Assembly: GCF_009711205.1 (NCBI RefSeq)
Contig: NZ_WMIG01000001.1
Coordinates: forward strand, 372,001-436,000
Origin: Paracoccus litorisediminis
GTDB lineage: Bacteria > Pseudomonadota > Alphaproteobacteria > Rhodobacterales > Rhodobacteraceae
DNA: 64,000 nt
Reading direction: 5' to 3'
The notes beneath the pieces were generated by a model that ran no database searches, was not told where the DNA came from, and was given only the letters and a program-made list of their open reading frames with translations. This document shows, one piece after another, positions 8,095 through 17,147 of the stretch. Numbering within the stretch: the first letter of the stretch is position 1; the number at the start of each line of letters is the position of its first letter. The position numbers and the translations under genes were made by a program.

Positions 8095-8901
8095 ATGGAT
8101 CAGGTTCCGCGCCCGACAATGACCCCCGACAGCACCTATCTTGAGACCCGCCTTGCCACGGATCAGGCGGATCTGCTGTCAGCCCAACGCCTGCGCTACC
8201 GTGTCTTTGTCGAGGAACTTGGCGGAGACGGCGCGCTGGTCGATCATCAGAACCGGCTGGAGCGCGATGAGTTCGACGAGGTCGTCGATCATCTGGTTCT
8301 GGTCGATACCCGCCGCCCGACCGCTGATCTGGACCATGTCGTCGGTGCCTATCGTCTGTTGCCGGGTGAACGTGCCTCCGGCTTTGGCCGCTTCTATTGC
8401 GATGCCGAATATGATCTGGACCCGCTGCGCCGCTCGGATCGGTCGCTGCTGGAGTTGGGGCGGTCCTGCGTCGATCCGGCATTTCGTGGCGGCGCGGGGA
8501 TGTTCCTGCTGTGGAACGCGCTGGCCGATTACGTGCTGGAGCGCGAGATCCAGTTGCTGTTCGGCGTGGCATCCTTTCATGGCACGGATGTGAACGCGCT
8601 GGCGCAGCCTTTGTCCTGGCTGCATCACCACCATCTTGCGGCACCCGCACTGCGACCTGTGGCGCGTGCACCGGGTCATCATCGGATGGATCTGATCGCC
8701 CCGGACGCTTTGGACCGGCGCGCGGCAATGACCGGGATGCCGCCCTTGATCAAGGCCTATCTGCGGCTGGGTGGCACGATTGGCGAAGGCGCCTTCGTGG
8801 ACCACGACTTCAATACCACCGACGTGTTCCTGCTGGTCGATACGGCGGCCATGTCGGCCAAGCACAAGAAATTCTATGAGGCACGTTGGCAGGCACAATG
8901 A
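8095..8901 (+). CDS. olsB: L-ornithine N-alpha-acyltransferase OlsB
   Basis: Makes lyso-ornithine lipid from 3-hydroxyacyl-ACP and ornithine, the first step in synthesis of this phosphorus-free membrane lipid. The 268-residue product has the GNAT-like fold also seen in autoinducer synthases: AQRLRYRVFVEELGG near the start, then VVGAYRLLP, and the LELGRSCVDPAFRGG block. It is followed by olsA with an ATGA overlap, and this operon order secures the assignment. GTG at 8071 and ATG at 8119 are also possible starts; I chose the ATG at 8095 by position after a GGA-containing stretch. Confidence 0.9.
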   Translation: MDQVPRPTMTPDSTYLETRLATDQADLLSAQRLRYRVFVEELGGDGALVDHQNRLERDEFDEVVDHLVLVDTRRPTADLDHVVGAYRLLPGERASGFGRFYCDAEYDLDPLRRSDRSLLELGRSCVDPAFRGGAGMFLLWNALADYVLEREIQLLFGVASFHGTDVNALAQPLSWLHHHHLAAPALRPVARAPGHHRMDLIAPDALDRRAAMTGMPPLIKAYLRLGGTIGEGAFVDHDFNTTDVFLLVDTAAMSAKHKKFYEARWQAQ

Positions 8902-9752
8902 GCGAGGCGATTGGTGAACCCGGCGGCGCGTCCCGCCACGCATGGCATGGCGATGATCCTGCACCGGCACTGCCCCGACCCAGCATCTTGGGTTGGTTCC
9001 TTGTGGCCACGCGCGGCTTCGGCATCATCTCGGTCCTGCTGATCGGCGTCCTGCTGATCCTGCCGCTGCGCGGGATCGAGCGGCTGTTTTCCGGCCCCCG
9101 CCGCCCGATCACCGGGCCGTGGGTGCAGGGCGTCTGCCGGATGTGCGTATGGATCATGGGCATGAAATGGCGGCGCGAGGGCGAACCCATGCGCGGCCCC
9201 GGCGCGGTGGTCGCGAACCATTCCGGTTGGCTGGACATCCTTGTGCTGAACGCGGCAATGCCCGTGTTCTTCGTCTCCAAGGCCGAGGTCGCGGGCTGGC
9301 CGGGCATCAATATCCTGACGCGCGTAACCGATACCCATTTCGTCACCCGCGATCCCCGGCTGGCGCGGGCACAGGCGCAGGAATTCGCCGCGCGCACCCG
9401 TGCGGGCCATCGCCTGCTGTTCTTTCCCGAAGGAACCAGCACCGACGGTCGCCGCGTCCTGCCCTTCAAGCCGACGCTGTTTCAGGGTTTCCTTGACCCG
9501 GCCCTGCCCGAGGATCTGGCGATCCAGCCGATGACCGCGGTTTATAGCGCGCCGCGGGACCGCGACCCGCGCTTCTATGGCTGGTTCGCGAATATGGGTC
9601 TGGCTCCGCATCTGCTGGCGGTTCTGGCCCAGCCGCGTCAGGGCAGCGTCACCGTCCGGTTGCTGGAACCGATCCCGGTCCGGGGCGAGAACCGCAAGAC
9701 CCTGTCCCTGAAGGCCGAAACGGCCATCCGCGAAGGGTTTGAGCGCGGCTGA
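8898..9752 (+). CDS. olsA: Lyso-ornithine lipid acyltransferase OlsA (PlsC family)
   Basis: Acylates lyso-ornithine lipid to ornithine lipid at the inner membrane. It has a hydrophobic segment at about 33-56, the acyltransferase HX4D motif NHSGWLD (His108, Asp113) and the FPEGTSTDG motif (176-184). The start is the ATG overlapping the olsB stop as ATGA. An upstream in-frame TTG exists but would lie deep inside olsB. A general 1-acylglycerol-phosphate acyltransferase activity is the alternative and has been reported for some members of the family. Confidence 0.9.
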   Translation: MSEAIGEPGGASRHAWHGDDPAPALPRPSILGWFLVATRGFGIISVLLIGVLLILPLRGIERLFSGPRRPITGPWVQGVCRMCVWIMGMKWRREGEPMRGPGAVVANHSGWLDILVLNAAMPVFFVSKAEVAGWPGINILTRVTDTHFVTRDPRLARAQAQEFAARTRAGHRLLFFPEGTSTDGRRVLPFKPTLFQGFLDPALPEDLAIQPMTAVYSAPRDRDPRFYGWFANMGLAPHLLAVLAQPRQGSVTVRLLEPIPVRGENRKTLSLKAETAIREGFERG

Positions 9753-9773
9753 AACCGCCGCGCCCGTCACTTC

Positions 9774-11552
9774 TTACAGCGGCCAGATCAGCGGGATGGT
9801 CAGGCAGGCGACAATGCCGGTGATGATGTCCAAGGGAATGCCCACGCGCATGAAGTCGCTGAACTTGTAGCCGCCGGGACCGTAGACCATCATATGGGTC
9901 TGGTAGCCGATGGGCGTTGCAAAGGCGACCGTGGCCGAGAACATCACCGCCACCACATAGGGCCTCGGATCATGGCCCAAAGACTGCGCCAGCGCGATGG
10001 CGATGGGGGTCAGCAGCACGGCAACGGCGTTGTTCGACAGGATCTCGGTCATGATCAGACCAAGGAAATAGACGCAGATCAGCGTGGCAAAGGCCGGCAG
10101 CCCCTGCATCCACGGCGCGACATTATCGACGATCAGATTGACCGTGCCGGTATGTTCCAGCGCCTCGCCCACCGCCAGCATGGCAAAGATCATCGCCAGC
10201 AAACGGCCATCGACGAAAGAAAACGCCTCTTCGGCATCGACGCAGCGGGTGACAAGGATCACCGCCGCCGCAATGAAGGCCAGCGCCTGAATGGGTGCGA
10301 CATCCAGCGCGGCCAAGACCACCACGGACAGCAGCGCGATGATCGCGATGGGCGCGCGGTCGCGGCGATAGGCGCGCGTCGAGGGGCGCGAGACATCGAC
10401 CAGTTCCATATCGATGGCCAGACGGGCGATATCCTCGGGCGCGCCTTCCAGCAGCAACGTGTCACCGACGCGCACGACCAGATCGTCCAGCTGACGGCCG
10501 ATATTCTGGCTGCGGCGATGCGCGGCCAGCACATAGACGCCATAACGGCGGCGCAGGCGCATGTCGCCCAGACGCCGCCCGATCAGCCGCGCACCGGGCG
10601 AGATCAGCACCTCGACCGTCTCGGTGGCGACCGAGCTGAGCTTGTCGACCATCTGCAGGTTCTTGTTGGCCTGCATTTCCAGCAGATAGGCCATCTCGGT
10701 GCGCAAGACGACGCGGTCGCCCGGCTCCAGCACGACCTCGGCCAGATTGCGGCGCAATGAGGCATCGCCACGCAGAACATCGACCAGCCGGACGGCCTCG
10801 CGCTTGAACAGCGGGACCTCGGTGACGTTCTGACCGACCAGAGTGGAATCCTCGGGGATGGCCACTTCGGTGAAGTATTTCATCTCGCGCGGGGTGCCGA
10901 GGAAACCGGCCAGCGAGGTGCGATCGGGCAGCAGCTTGCGCCCGATCAGCGCGAAATAGATGATGCCCGCGACGGTGACGGCAGCGCCGACCGGGGCGAT
11001 CTCGAAGATGCTGAAATGCGCCAGCCCCGCCTCACGCGCGACACCGTCGACCAGCAGGTTCGTGGATGTGCCGATCAGCGACAGCATGCCGCCAAGAATG
11101 GTGAAATAGCTAAGCGGCATCAGCAGTTTCGACGGCGAGACCCCGATGCGCAGCGCCAGCTGGATGAAGATCGGGATCATCACCGCCACGACCGGCGTGT
11201 TGTTCATGATCGCCGAGGACAGGATCACGAAACCGAACAGCGCGCAGACGGTCAGGACGGGCCGGTCGGTGGCATGGGCGGACACCGCCCGCGACATCAT
11301 CTCAAGCGCGCCGGTGCGCAGCAGACCACCCATGATCAGGAACATGAAGGCGATGGTCCAAGGTGCTGCGTTCGACAAGACGCTGGCCGCGTCTTTGACG
11401 GGCAGCAGGCCCAGCAGCATCATCACCGCAGCCGAGCCGATGGCCACGACCTCGGGCGGGTGTTTCTCGCGGATGAACTGGATGAAGGTGATGGCGACGA
11501 TCACAAGCATAGCAATCGCCGCGTTGGTTCCGGTCAGTTCGAAGCCGAGCAT
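9774..11552 (-). CDS. SLC13/ArsB-type anion transporter with two RCK_C domains
   Basis: Inner-membrane permease of 592 residues. Hydrophobic segments fill 10-210 and 400-592. Between them are two soluble RCK_C (TrkA_C) domains, at about 222-292 and 307-385, a layout typical of the SLC13-like group annotated as sulfate or dicarboxylate permeases. The paired ion/substrate motifs NNTP (about 117-120) and GTSTNLL (161-167) are present, as is a second SNNAVAVLLTP in the C-terminal half. The substrate cannot be told; sulfate, other oxyanions or dicarboxylates are possible. No partner gene is adjacent. Confidence 0.85.
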   Translation of the reverse strand: MLGFELTGTNAAIAMLVIVAITFIQFIREKHPPEVVAIGSAAVMMLLGLLPVKDAASVLSNAAPWTIAFMFLIMGGLLRTGALEMMSRAVSAHATDRPVLTVCALFGFVILSSAIMNNTPVVAVMIPIFIQLALRIGVSPSKLLMPLSYFTILGGMLSLIGTSTNLLVDGVAREAGLAHFSIFEIAPVGAAVTVAGIIYFALIGRKLLPDRTSLAGFLGTPREMKYFTEVAIPEDSTLVGQNVTEVPLFKREAVRLVDVLRGDASLRRNLAEVVLEPGDRVVLRTEMAYLLEMQANKNLQMVDKLSSVATETVEVLISPGARLIGRRLGDMRLRRRYGVYVLAAHRRSQNIGRQLDDLVVRVGDTLLLEGAPEDIARLAIDMELVDVSRPSTRAYRRDRAPIAIIALLSVVVLAALDVAPIQALAFIAAAVILVTRCVDAEEAFSFVDGRLLAMIFAMLAVGEALEHTGTVNLIVDNVAPWMQGLPAFATLICVYFLGLIMTEILSNNAVAVLLTPIAIALAQSLGHDPRPYVVAVMFSATVAFATPIGYQTHMMVYGPGGYKFSDFMRVGIPLDIITGIVACLTIPLIWPL

Positions 11553-11599
11553 CAGGTCCCTGTCGCATGCGCCGATAAAACACGGCTGTTTCGATGGGT

Positions 11600-11627
11600 T
11601 TTAGAATTTTTTTCTAATCGGTCGCAA
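11600..11627 (-). promoter_or_regulatory. Candidate promoter of the SLC13-type transporter gene
   Basis: On the minus strand TTGCGA (11627-11622) and TCTAAA (11605-11600) are 16 bases apart. The spacer and -10 include an inverted repeat, TTAGAA-N5-TTCTAA (11601-11617), so a repressor or hairpin could act here. Confidence 0.45.
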
Positions 11628-11652
11628 GTAAAAGCGCCCCCGCACCGAGTTT

Positions 11653-12483
11653 TCAACCTGCGGTAGGCGTCGTGCCGTGGGTTTGTGCCAGTTTTCCGCC
11701 CTGCCGGACGGCCTCGATCGCGGTGGCCTTGCCGGTGCGATCATCGGTGGTGACAAGGACGCCGGACAACGTGGCCTCGCCCTCGGCCGGGGTGAAACGT
11801 TCGGACACCATGCCGGTCAGGAAGCGGCGCAGCGGCTCGGCCTTATCCATGCCGATGACGCTGTCGTAGTCGCCGCACATGCCCGCATCGGACTGATAGC
11901 CGGTGCCACGCGCCATGATCATCGTGTCGGCGGTGGGTACATGGGTATGGGTGCCGACAACCAGACTGGCGCGCCCGTCGCACCAATGGCCGATGGCCAT
12001 CTTCTCGCTGGTGGCTTCGGCATGGATGTCGACGACCGAGGCCTGCACCAGCCCACCCAGCGGATGGGTGCGCAGCACCGTGTCGATGGCCGAGAACGGA
12101 TCGTCGAAGGGCCGCTTCATGAAGACCTGACCCAGGATCTGCGCGACCAGGATCTTGCGCCCGCGCGTCGCCTCGAACACCCGCGCGCCCTTGCCCGGCG
12201 CGACCTTGGAATAGTTCAGCGGGCGGATGATGCGCGGCTCGGACTCGATATAGGTCAGCATTTCCTTCTGGTCGAAGGCATGGTCGCCCAGCGTGATGCA
12301 ATCCGCCCCGGAATCGAGGATCAGCTTGGCGTGACCGCCGGTCAGCCCCATCCCCCCCGAGGCGTTTTCCCCGTTCACGATGGTGAAATCCGCCCCAAGC
12401 CGCTGTTTCAGCGGCTGAAGCCCTTCGGCAATCGCGCGACGGCCTGAACGGCCCATCACGTCCCCAAGATACAGAATTCGCAT
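11653..12483 (-). CDS. YmdB-like metallophosphoesterase (TIGR00282 family)
   Basis: A 276-residue calcineurin-like phosphoesterase. The start MRILYLGDVMGRSGR holds the first metal Asp; VNGENASGG (about 38-46) and GDHAFDQKE follow, with later HTHVPTAD and GMCGDYDSV. This is the YmdB family, whose Bacillus member hydrolyses 2',3'-cyclic nucleotides and affects biofilm choice; the role in alphaproteobacteria is not defined. It is transcribed alone or with the downstream SLC13 gene. In other bacteria it is often near rny, but here no RNase Y gene is in view. Confidence 0.85.
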   Translation of the reverse strand: MRILYLGDVMGRSGRRAIAEGLQPLKQRLGADFTIVNGENASGGMGLTGGHAKLILDSGADCITLGDHAFDQKEMLTYIESEPRIIRPLNYSKVAPGKGARVFEATRGRKILVAQILGQVFMKRPFDDPFSAIDTVLRTHPLGGLVQASVVDIHAEATSEKMAIGHWCDGRASLVVGTHTHVPTADTMIMARGTGYQSDAGMCGDYDSVIGMDKAEPLRRFLTGMVSERFTPAEGEATLSGVLVTTDDRTGKATAIEAVRQGGKLAQTHGTTPTAG

Positions 12484-12534
12484 CCTTGCGGATTAGGGCA
12501 ATCTGCCCCCGCCCTCAAGAGCCGAGGGGCCGCG

Positions 12535-14073
12535 TCAACCCAGCCATGCACCAAAGAAGACCGAGGCCAGCGCCACGACGGCACCGATGGCGATTCCGCC
12601 TAGAAGACCGGCACGGCTTTCGCGCGGATTGGGCGCGGCATCAGAGTCGCGCAGCATCTCGGGCATGCGACGTTCCAGAAATTCCGGCAGCAGCGGCGCG
12701 AATCGCGCCAGAACCTGTGCCGAGCGACCCAGATCGCGCGCGGCGGCCTTTGGCCCCAGATTGTCGCGGATATAGCTTTCGACCACCGGACGGGCGACTT
12801 CCCAGATATTGATCTGCGGATCGATCGAACGGGACACGCCCTCGACCACGACCATGGTGCGTTGCAGCAGGATCAGTTCGGTCCGGGTGCGCATCCCGAA
12901 ACGCTCGGTCACCTCGAACAGATAGGCCAGCAGATTCGCCATCGAGATCTGGCTGGCATCCGCGCCAAAGATCGGCTCGCCCACCGCACGCAGCGCGCGG
13001 GCGAATTCGGTCATGTCGCGGTCGCGGGGCACATAGCCCGCCTCGAAATGAACGCGGGCGACGCGCATGTAGTCGCGCCGGATGAAGCCCATCAGGATCT
13101 CGGCATAGACGCGGCGGGTATATTCGTCGATCTCGCCCATGATGCCGAAATCATAGATGACGATATCGCCGTTCGGCGCGACCTTCAGGTTGCCCTGATG
13201 CATGTCGGCGTGAAAATAGCCGTCGCGCAGGGCGTGCTGCAGAAACAGTTGCAGGACCCGCGCACCGACCAAAGGCATGTCCTGCCCCTCGGCCTTCAGG
13301 CGGGCCACGTCGCCCATCGGGATGCCCTCGGCCCAGTCGCTGGTCAGAACGCGGCGCGCGGTCAGGTGCCAATGCGGATGCGGCACGCGCATGCCCTGAT
13401 CCTCGCGGGTGTTTTCCGCGAACTCTGATGCGGCAGCCGCCTCTCGCCGCAGGTCCAGCTCGCCCATGACCACGGTTTCGAAATGCGTGACCACGTCGCG
13501 CGGACGCAGGCGGCGCGTCGCGGGCGAGATCAGTTCGATCATCGAGGCGGCGAAATGGAAGGCGTCGATGTCGCGGCGGAACCCAGCCTCGACCGAGGGG
13601 CGCAGCACCTTGACCGCGACCTCGCGGCCATTGTCGGCGCGGCGGGCGCGATGGACCTGCGCGATGGATGCCGCGGCGACGGGTTCGGAAAATTCGCTGA
13701 ACAGGACATCGACCGGCTGCCCCAGCGCATCCGAGACGATACGGACTGCCTGTTCCTGCGGGAAGGGTGGCAGGCGGTCCTGCAGCATCGATAGTTGCTC
13801 GGCCAGTTCGGGGCCGACGACATCGGGCCGGGTCGATAGGATCTGGCCGAATTTGATATAGGCCGGACCCAAAGCGGTAATGGCGCGGGTGATCGGCGGC
13901 AGGTTCGGATCGCCCTTGTAGCCCAGCCATGCAAAGGGCCAGCCCAGAACATGCGCGGCCAACCGCACCCGCGCGGGCGCGTTCACCGCATCCAGCACTG
14001 CACGCATCGCGCCCGTGCGTTCGAAAGTGGCGCCGGTGCGGATCAGGCGCCAGATATTATGAGGGCCGCGCAT
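12535..14073 (-). CDS. ubiB: UbiB, ABC1-type atypical kinase needed for ubiquinone synthesis
   Basis: Membrane-associated atypical kinase/ATPase that supports ubiquinone biosynthesis. The 512-residue protein has the family's KxGQ motif in YIKFGQILSTRPDVVG, the lysine strand VAVKVLRPSV, the HADMHQGN loop and the DFG-equivalent IYDFGIMG. A hydrophobic C-terminal anchor (LLGGIAIGAVVALASVFF) closes the protein. It starts three bases after the ubiE stop, so ubiE-ubiB form an operon, the usual alphaproteobacterial pairing. Confidence 0.94.
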   Translation of the reverse strand: MRGPHNIWRLIRTGATFERTGAMRAVLDAVNAPARVRLAAHVLGWPFAWLGYKGDPNLPPITRAITALGPAYIKFGQILSTRPDVVGPELAEQLSMLQDRLPPFPQEQAVRIVSDALGQPVDVLFSEFSEPVAAASIAQVHRARRADNGREVAVKVLRPSVEAGFRRDIDAFHFAASMIELISPATRRLRPRDVVTHFETVVMGELDLRREAAAASEFAENTREDQGMRVPHPHWHLTARRVLTSDWAEGIPMGDVARLKAEGQDMPLVGARVLQLFLQHALRDGYFHADMHQGNLKVAPNGDIVIYDFGIMGEIDEYTRRVYAEILMGFIRRDYMRVARVHFEAGYVPRDRDMTEFARALRAVGEPIFGADASQISMANLLAYLFEVTERFGMRTRTELILLQRTMVVVEGVSRSIDPQINIWEVARPVVESYIRDNLGPKAAARDLGRSAQVLARFAPLLPEFLERRMPEMLRDSDAAPNPRESRAGLLGGIAIGAVVALASVFFGAWLG

Positions 14074-14076
14074 GGA

Positions 14077-14832
14077 TCAGACCTTCCAGCCGGAATGCAG
14101 CGCGGCGATCCCCATGGACAGGTTGCGATATTGCACGCGGCCAAAGCCCGCATGGCGGATCATCGTCGCGAAGGTCTCCTGATCGGGGAACTTGCGGATC
14201 GATTCGACCAGATACTGGTAGCTGTCGCGGTCATTGGCGACGATCTCGCCCATTTTCGGAATGACGTTGAAGCTGTAGCGGTCGTAAAGCCATTGCAGCA
14301 TCGGGACCGGGATCTGGCTGAATTCCAGCACCATCAGCCGCCCGCCGGGCTTCAGCACGCGGCGCGCCTCGGCCAAGGCATCGGGAATGCGGGTGACGTT
14401 GCGGATGCCGAAGCTGATCGTGTAGCGGTCGAAGCTTTCATCGGCAAAGGGCAGTTTCATCGCATCGCCGGTGACCCAAGCAAGGCGATCGGCCAGACGG
14501 CTTGCCTCGGCGCGCTTGCGGCCCTCGACCAGCATGGATTCGGTCATGTCGCAAACGGTGACCCGCGCCCCCGAGGCGCGCTGCAGGAAGCGGAAGGCCA
14601 CGTCGCCGGTACCGCCCGCCACATCCAGCAGGTGCTGGCCGTCGCGCGGGGCCAGCCAATCCATCATCGCGGTCTTCCAGACGCGGTGGATGCCCACGCT
14701 CATCAGGTCGTTCATCACGTCATAGCGCGAGGCCACACGAGAGAACACGCCATGCACCAGCCCTGCCTTTTCCTCTTCCGCCACGGTGCGGAAGCCGAAA
14801 TGGGTTTCTTTGCGCTGGTCATCGGTCATCAT
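14077..14832 (-). CDS. ubiE: Ubiquinone biosynthesis C-methyltransferase UbiE
   Basis: SAM-dependent methyltransferase that adds the ring methyl group in ubiquinone (and, in other bacteria, menaquinone) synthesis. It is about 251 residues long. It has [11 protein letters not shown] and [17 protein letters not shown] at the N-terminus, the SAM loop [13 protein letters not shown], and the UbiE signatures [10 protein letters not shown] and [15 protein letters not shown]. The open frame extends far upstream over mutM, but homology starts at the twin ATG at 14832/14829. The leader shares an 11-base element with mutM. Confidence 0.95.
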   Translation of the reverse strand: MMTDDQRKETHFGFRTVAEEEKAGLVHGVFSRVASRYDVMNDLMSVGIHRVWKTAMMDWLAPRDGQHLLDVAGGTGDVAFRFLQRASGARVTVCDMTESMLVEGRKRAEASRLADRLAWVTGDAMKLPFADESFDRYTISFGIRNVTRIPDALAEARRVLKPGGRLMVLEFSQIPVPMLQWLYDRYSFNVIPKMGEIVANDRDSYQYLVESIRKFPDQETFATMIRHAGFGRVQYRNLSMGIAALHSGWKV

Positions 14833-14837
14833 GCTTG

Positions 14838-14899
14838 TCCATTCGTCGTTTCGCGCCCAGATAGGCCGGACGCGCGCCGCGCACCATGCGACGAATGGA
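14838..14899. promoter_or_regulatory. Mirror-image 11-base element in the ubiE/mutM divergent leaders
   Basis: TCCATTCGTCG (14838-14848) and CGACGAATGGA (14889-14899) are perfect inverted copies 40 bases apart. Each ends five to six bases before the start codon of its gene, so both mRNAs carry CGACGAATGGA at the ribosome-binding position. Confidence 0.6.
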
Positions 14900-14905
14900 A
14901 CGGAA

Positions 14906-15751
14906 ATGCCAGAACTGCCTGAGGTCGAAACCGTCCGCCGGGGACTTCTTCCCCATCTTGAAGGCCACATTATCACCCGTGCCGAGGCCCGCCGCCCCGA
15001 CCTGCGCTGGCCCCTGCCACCCGATCTGGTGCAGGTGGTGACCGGCGCGCGGGTGACCGGTCTGCGGCGTCGGTCGAAATACATTCTGGTCGACTTGCAG
15101 GATCGCGGCAGCATCCTGCTGCATCTGGGCATGTCGGGCCGGATGCTGATCGAAGGCGCGATCCAAGGCGATTTCCATCGCGACCCGGCAATCCTGCCGC
15201 GCCATGACCATGTCGTCTTCTGGAACGACGAGGGCACGCAGATCACCTTCAACGACGCCCGGCGATTCGGCATGGTCGATCTGGTCGCGCCGGGGGCCGA
15301 ACATCCGATGCTGGCCCATCTGGGCCCCGAGCCGCTGTCGGATGACTTCACCCCGCCCCTGCTGATCGCGACGCTGTCCGGGCGCAAAGCCCCGATCAAG
15401 GCAGCGCTGCTGGATCAGCGGATCGTCGCGGGACTGGGCAATATCTATGTCTCCGAGGCGCTGCACCGCGCAGGGATCGATCCGCGCAGTCAGGCCGGGC
15501 AGATCCCGGCGGCGCGGATGGAGGCCTTGGTCGGGCATATAAAGGAAGTGCTGGTCGAGGCCATCGCCGCGGGCGGGTCTTCGCTGCGCGACCATCGGCA
15601 GGCCACCGGTGAGCTGGGATATTTCCAGCATTCCTTCCGTGTCTATGGCCGCGAGGGCGGGCCATGCCCGACGCCGGGTTGCGCCGGAACCGTGCAACGG
15701 ATCGTGCAATCCGGGCGGTCGAGCTTTTTCTGCCCGATTTGTCAGAAGTGA
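14906..15751 (+). CDS. mutM: Formamidopyrimidine-DNA glycosylase (Fpg/MutM)
   Basis: Excises 8-oxoguanine and other oxidised purines and nicks the strand. The mature start is [13 protein letters not shown], with the catalytic Pro and Glu at positions 2 and 3 after Met. The conserved Lys lies in [11 protein letters not shown] (near 59). The helix-two-turn-helix [17 protein letters not shown] precedes the zinc finger CPTPGC...CPIC at the C-terminus. It has 281 residues, typical of the family. The ATG at 14906 is fixed by the need for Pro2. It is divergent from ubiE, a common arrangement in alphaproteobacteria. Confidence 0.97.
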   Translation: MPELPEVETVRRGLLPHLEGHIITRAEARRPDLRWPLPPDLVQVVTGARVTGLRRRSKYILVDLQDRGSILLHLGMSGRMLIEGAIQGDFHRDPAILPRHDHVVFWNDEGTQITFNDARRFGMVDLVAPGAEHPMLAHLGPEPLSDDFTPPLLIATLSGRKAPIKAALLDQRIVAGLGNIYVSEALHRAGIDPRSQAGQIPAARMEALVGHIKEVLVEAIAAGGSSLRDHRQATGELGYFQHSFRVYGREGGPCPTPGCAGTVQRIVQSGRSSFFCPICQK

Positions 15752-15781
15752 AGCAGCGCTTTGGCGCAGCTGCCTCTGACG

Positions 15782-15804
15782 GGGGTATTTCGGAAACAGC
15801 GAAG
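15782..15804 (+). repeat. Dispersed 3'-end motif, copy 3
   Basis: GGGGTATTTCGGAAACAGCG and following bases, in sense orientation 30 bases after the mutM stop. A small GCGC-TTTG-GCGC hairpin (15756-15767) lies between the stop and the motif. Confidence 0.7.
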
Positions 15805-15880
15805 GGCGCCGGGTGCTAGCCAGATGCTCGCGGCTTTGTTACGAGTCGCGACCAGCTTCAATTCGAAAGGCTAGGTTTGA

Positions 15881-16657
15881 ATGGCTTACCAGACCCTCTC
15901 CGTCGAGATCGACGACTATGTTGCGCTGATCCGGCTGAACCGGCCAGAGGCGCTGAATGCCCTGAACTCTCAGCTGCTCGAGGAACTGGGCGATGCCCTG
16001 ACCGATGCCGACCGCAATGAGAAGGTGCGCTGCATCGTCCTGACCGGCAGCGAGAAGGCATTCGCCGCCGGGGCCGACATCAAGGAGATGTCCACGAAAA
16101 GCTACGTCGATGTCTATACCGAGGATCTGTTCGGGGCCGGCATCGACCGCATCACCGCCACCCGCAAGCCGATCATAGCAGCCGTGTCCGGCTATGCGCT
16201 GGGTGGCGGCTGCGAGCTGGCCATGGCCTGCGATTTCATCATCTGCGCCGACAATGCGAAATTCGGCCAGCCCGAGATCAATCTGGGCGTCATCGCCGGA
16301 ATCGGCGGCACCCAGCGCCTGACCCGCTTTGTCGGCAAGTCGAAGGCGATGGAGATGCACCTGACCGGCCGCTTCATGGACGCCGCCGAGGCCGAGCGTT
16401 CGGGCCTGGTCAGTCGTGTCGTGCCCGCGCCCAAGCTGATCGCCGAGGCCATGGCCACCGCCAAGAAGATCGCCGAGAAGTCCCAGATCGCCGTCATCGC
16501 CGCCAAGGAAGCCGTCAACCGCGCCTATGAGACCACCATGCGCGAGGGGCTGCTGTTCGAGCGCCGCACCTTCCAGGCGCTGTTCGCGACCGAGGATCAA
16601 AAGGAAGGCATGGCCGCTTTCCTTGAAAAGCGCGAGCCGCAGTTCCGCGACCGCTGA
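15881..16657 (+). CDS. Enoyl-CoA hydratase (crotonase family)
   Basis: Hydrates 2-enoyl-CoA to 3-hydroxyacyl-CoA. The 258-residue protein has both crotonase glutamates, Glu112 in [11 protein letters not shown] and Glu132 in FGQPEINLG. It also has the oxyanion-hole segments [12 protein letters not shown] and YALGGGCE. This is the short single-domain hydratase found just upstream of rpsT-dnaA in many alphaproteobacteria. Short-chain substrates such as crotonyl-CoA are likely. No dehydrogenase gene is adjacent; the multifunctional FadJ-type protein lies at 53 kb. Confidence 0.93.
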   Translation: MAYQTLSVEIDDYVALIRLNRPEALNALNSQLLEELGDALTDADRNEKVRCIVLTGSEKAFAAGADIKEMSTKSYVDVYTEDLFGAGIDRITATRKPIIAAVSGYALGGGCELAMACDFIICADNAKFGQPEINLGVIAGIGGTQRLTRFVGKSKAMEMHLTGRFMDAAEAERSGLVSRVVPAPKLIAEAMATAKKIAEKSQIAVIAAKEAVNRAYETTMREGLLFERRTFQALFATEDQKEGMAAFLEKREPQFRDR

Positions 16658-16664
16658 TTTGCGC

Positions 16665-16693
16665 TTGGCAATGTCCGGAGACCCCTATATAGG
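16665..16693 (+). promoter_or_regulatory. Candidate rpsT promoter
   Basis: TTGGCA (16665-16670) is followed by TATATAGG at 16686-16693; TATATA gives a 15-base spacer and TATAGG a 17-base spacer. A 7-bp hairpin, ACCGTCC (16738-16744) with GGACGGT (16751-16757), lies in the resulting rpsT leader. Confidence 0.45.
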
Positions 16694-16810
16694 GCCGGAC
16701 TTACATGCGCGTGGGCCCGCTTAAGGCAAGAATCATGACCGTCCCTTCAAGGACGGTGCCATGGGGCTTTTGCGCGATCGAGATTTGAAACACGAGACAG
16801 GACCGCACCC

Positions 16811-17077
16811 ATGGCCAACACGCCCCAGTCGAAGAAGCGCGCTCGCCAGATCGAGCGCCAGACCGAAGTCAACAAAGCACGCCGCTCGCGCATCCGTACC
16901 TTCCTGCGCAAGGTCGAAGAAGCCATTGCCTCGGGCGATGCTGCTGCTGCACGTCTTGCCCTGCAAGCTGCTCAACCCGAGCTGATGCGCGGCGTGACCA
17001 AGGGCGTCGTTCACAAGAACACCGCCTCGCGTAAAGTTTCGCGTCTGGCATCGCGCGTGAAAGCCCTGACGGCCTGA
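16811..17077 (+). CDS. rpsT: 30S ribosomal protein S20
   Basis: Small-subunit protein that binds 16S rRNA. It has 88 residues, is strongly basic, and starts [17 protein letters not shown] as in other S20 proteins. It keeps the [19 protein letters not shown] and [17 protein letters not shown] segments of the three-helix bundle. It has its own promoter candidate and leader hairpin upstream and a strong terminator downstream, so it is probably monocistronic. The position before dnaA is conserved in alphaproteobacteria. Confidence 0.98.
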   Translation: MANTPQSKKRARQIERQTEVNKARRSRIRTFLRKVEEAIASGDAAAARLALQAAQPELMRGVTKGVVHKNTASRKVSRLASRVKALTA

Positions 17078-17118
17078 TAAGGCTGCGGCATTTACGCAAC
17101 TACCAGTAGAATTGGCTG

Positions 17119-17147
17119 GGGCGCGCTCCTTCAGGGCGTGCCCTTTT
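17119..17147 (+). terminator. Rho-independent terminator of rpsT
   Basis: A 10-bp stem, GGGCGCGCTC (17119-17128) with GGGCGTGCCC (17134-17143) including two G-U pairs, has a five-base loop and is followed by TTTT. Confidence 0.8.

Noticed and set aside
8095..8901. Autoinducer (acyl-homoserine-lactone) synthase
   Set aside because: The fold is related, but the olsA neighbour and the LELGRSCVDPAFRGG block indicate the ornithine-lipid enzyme; no LuxR gene is adjacent.
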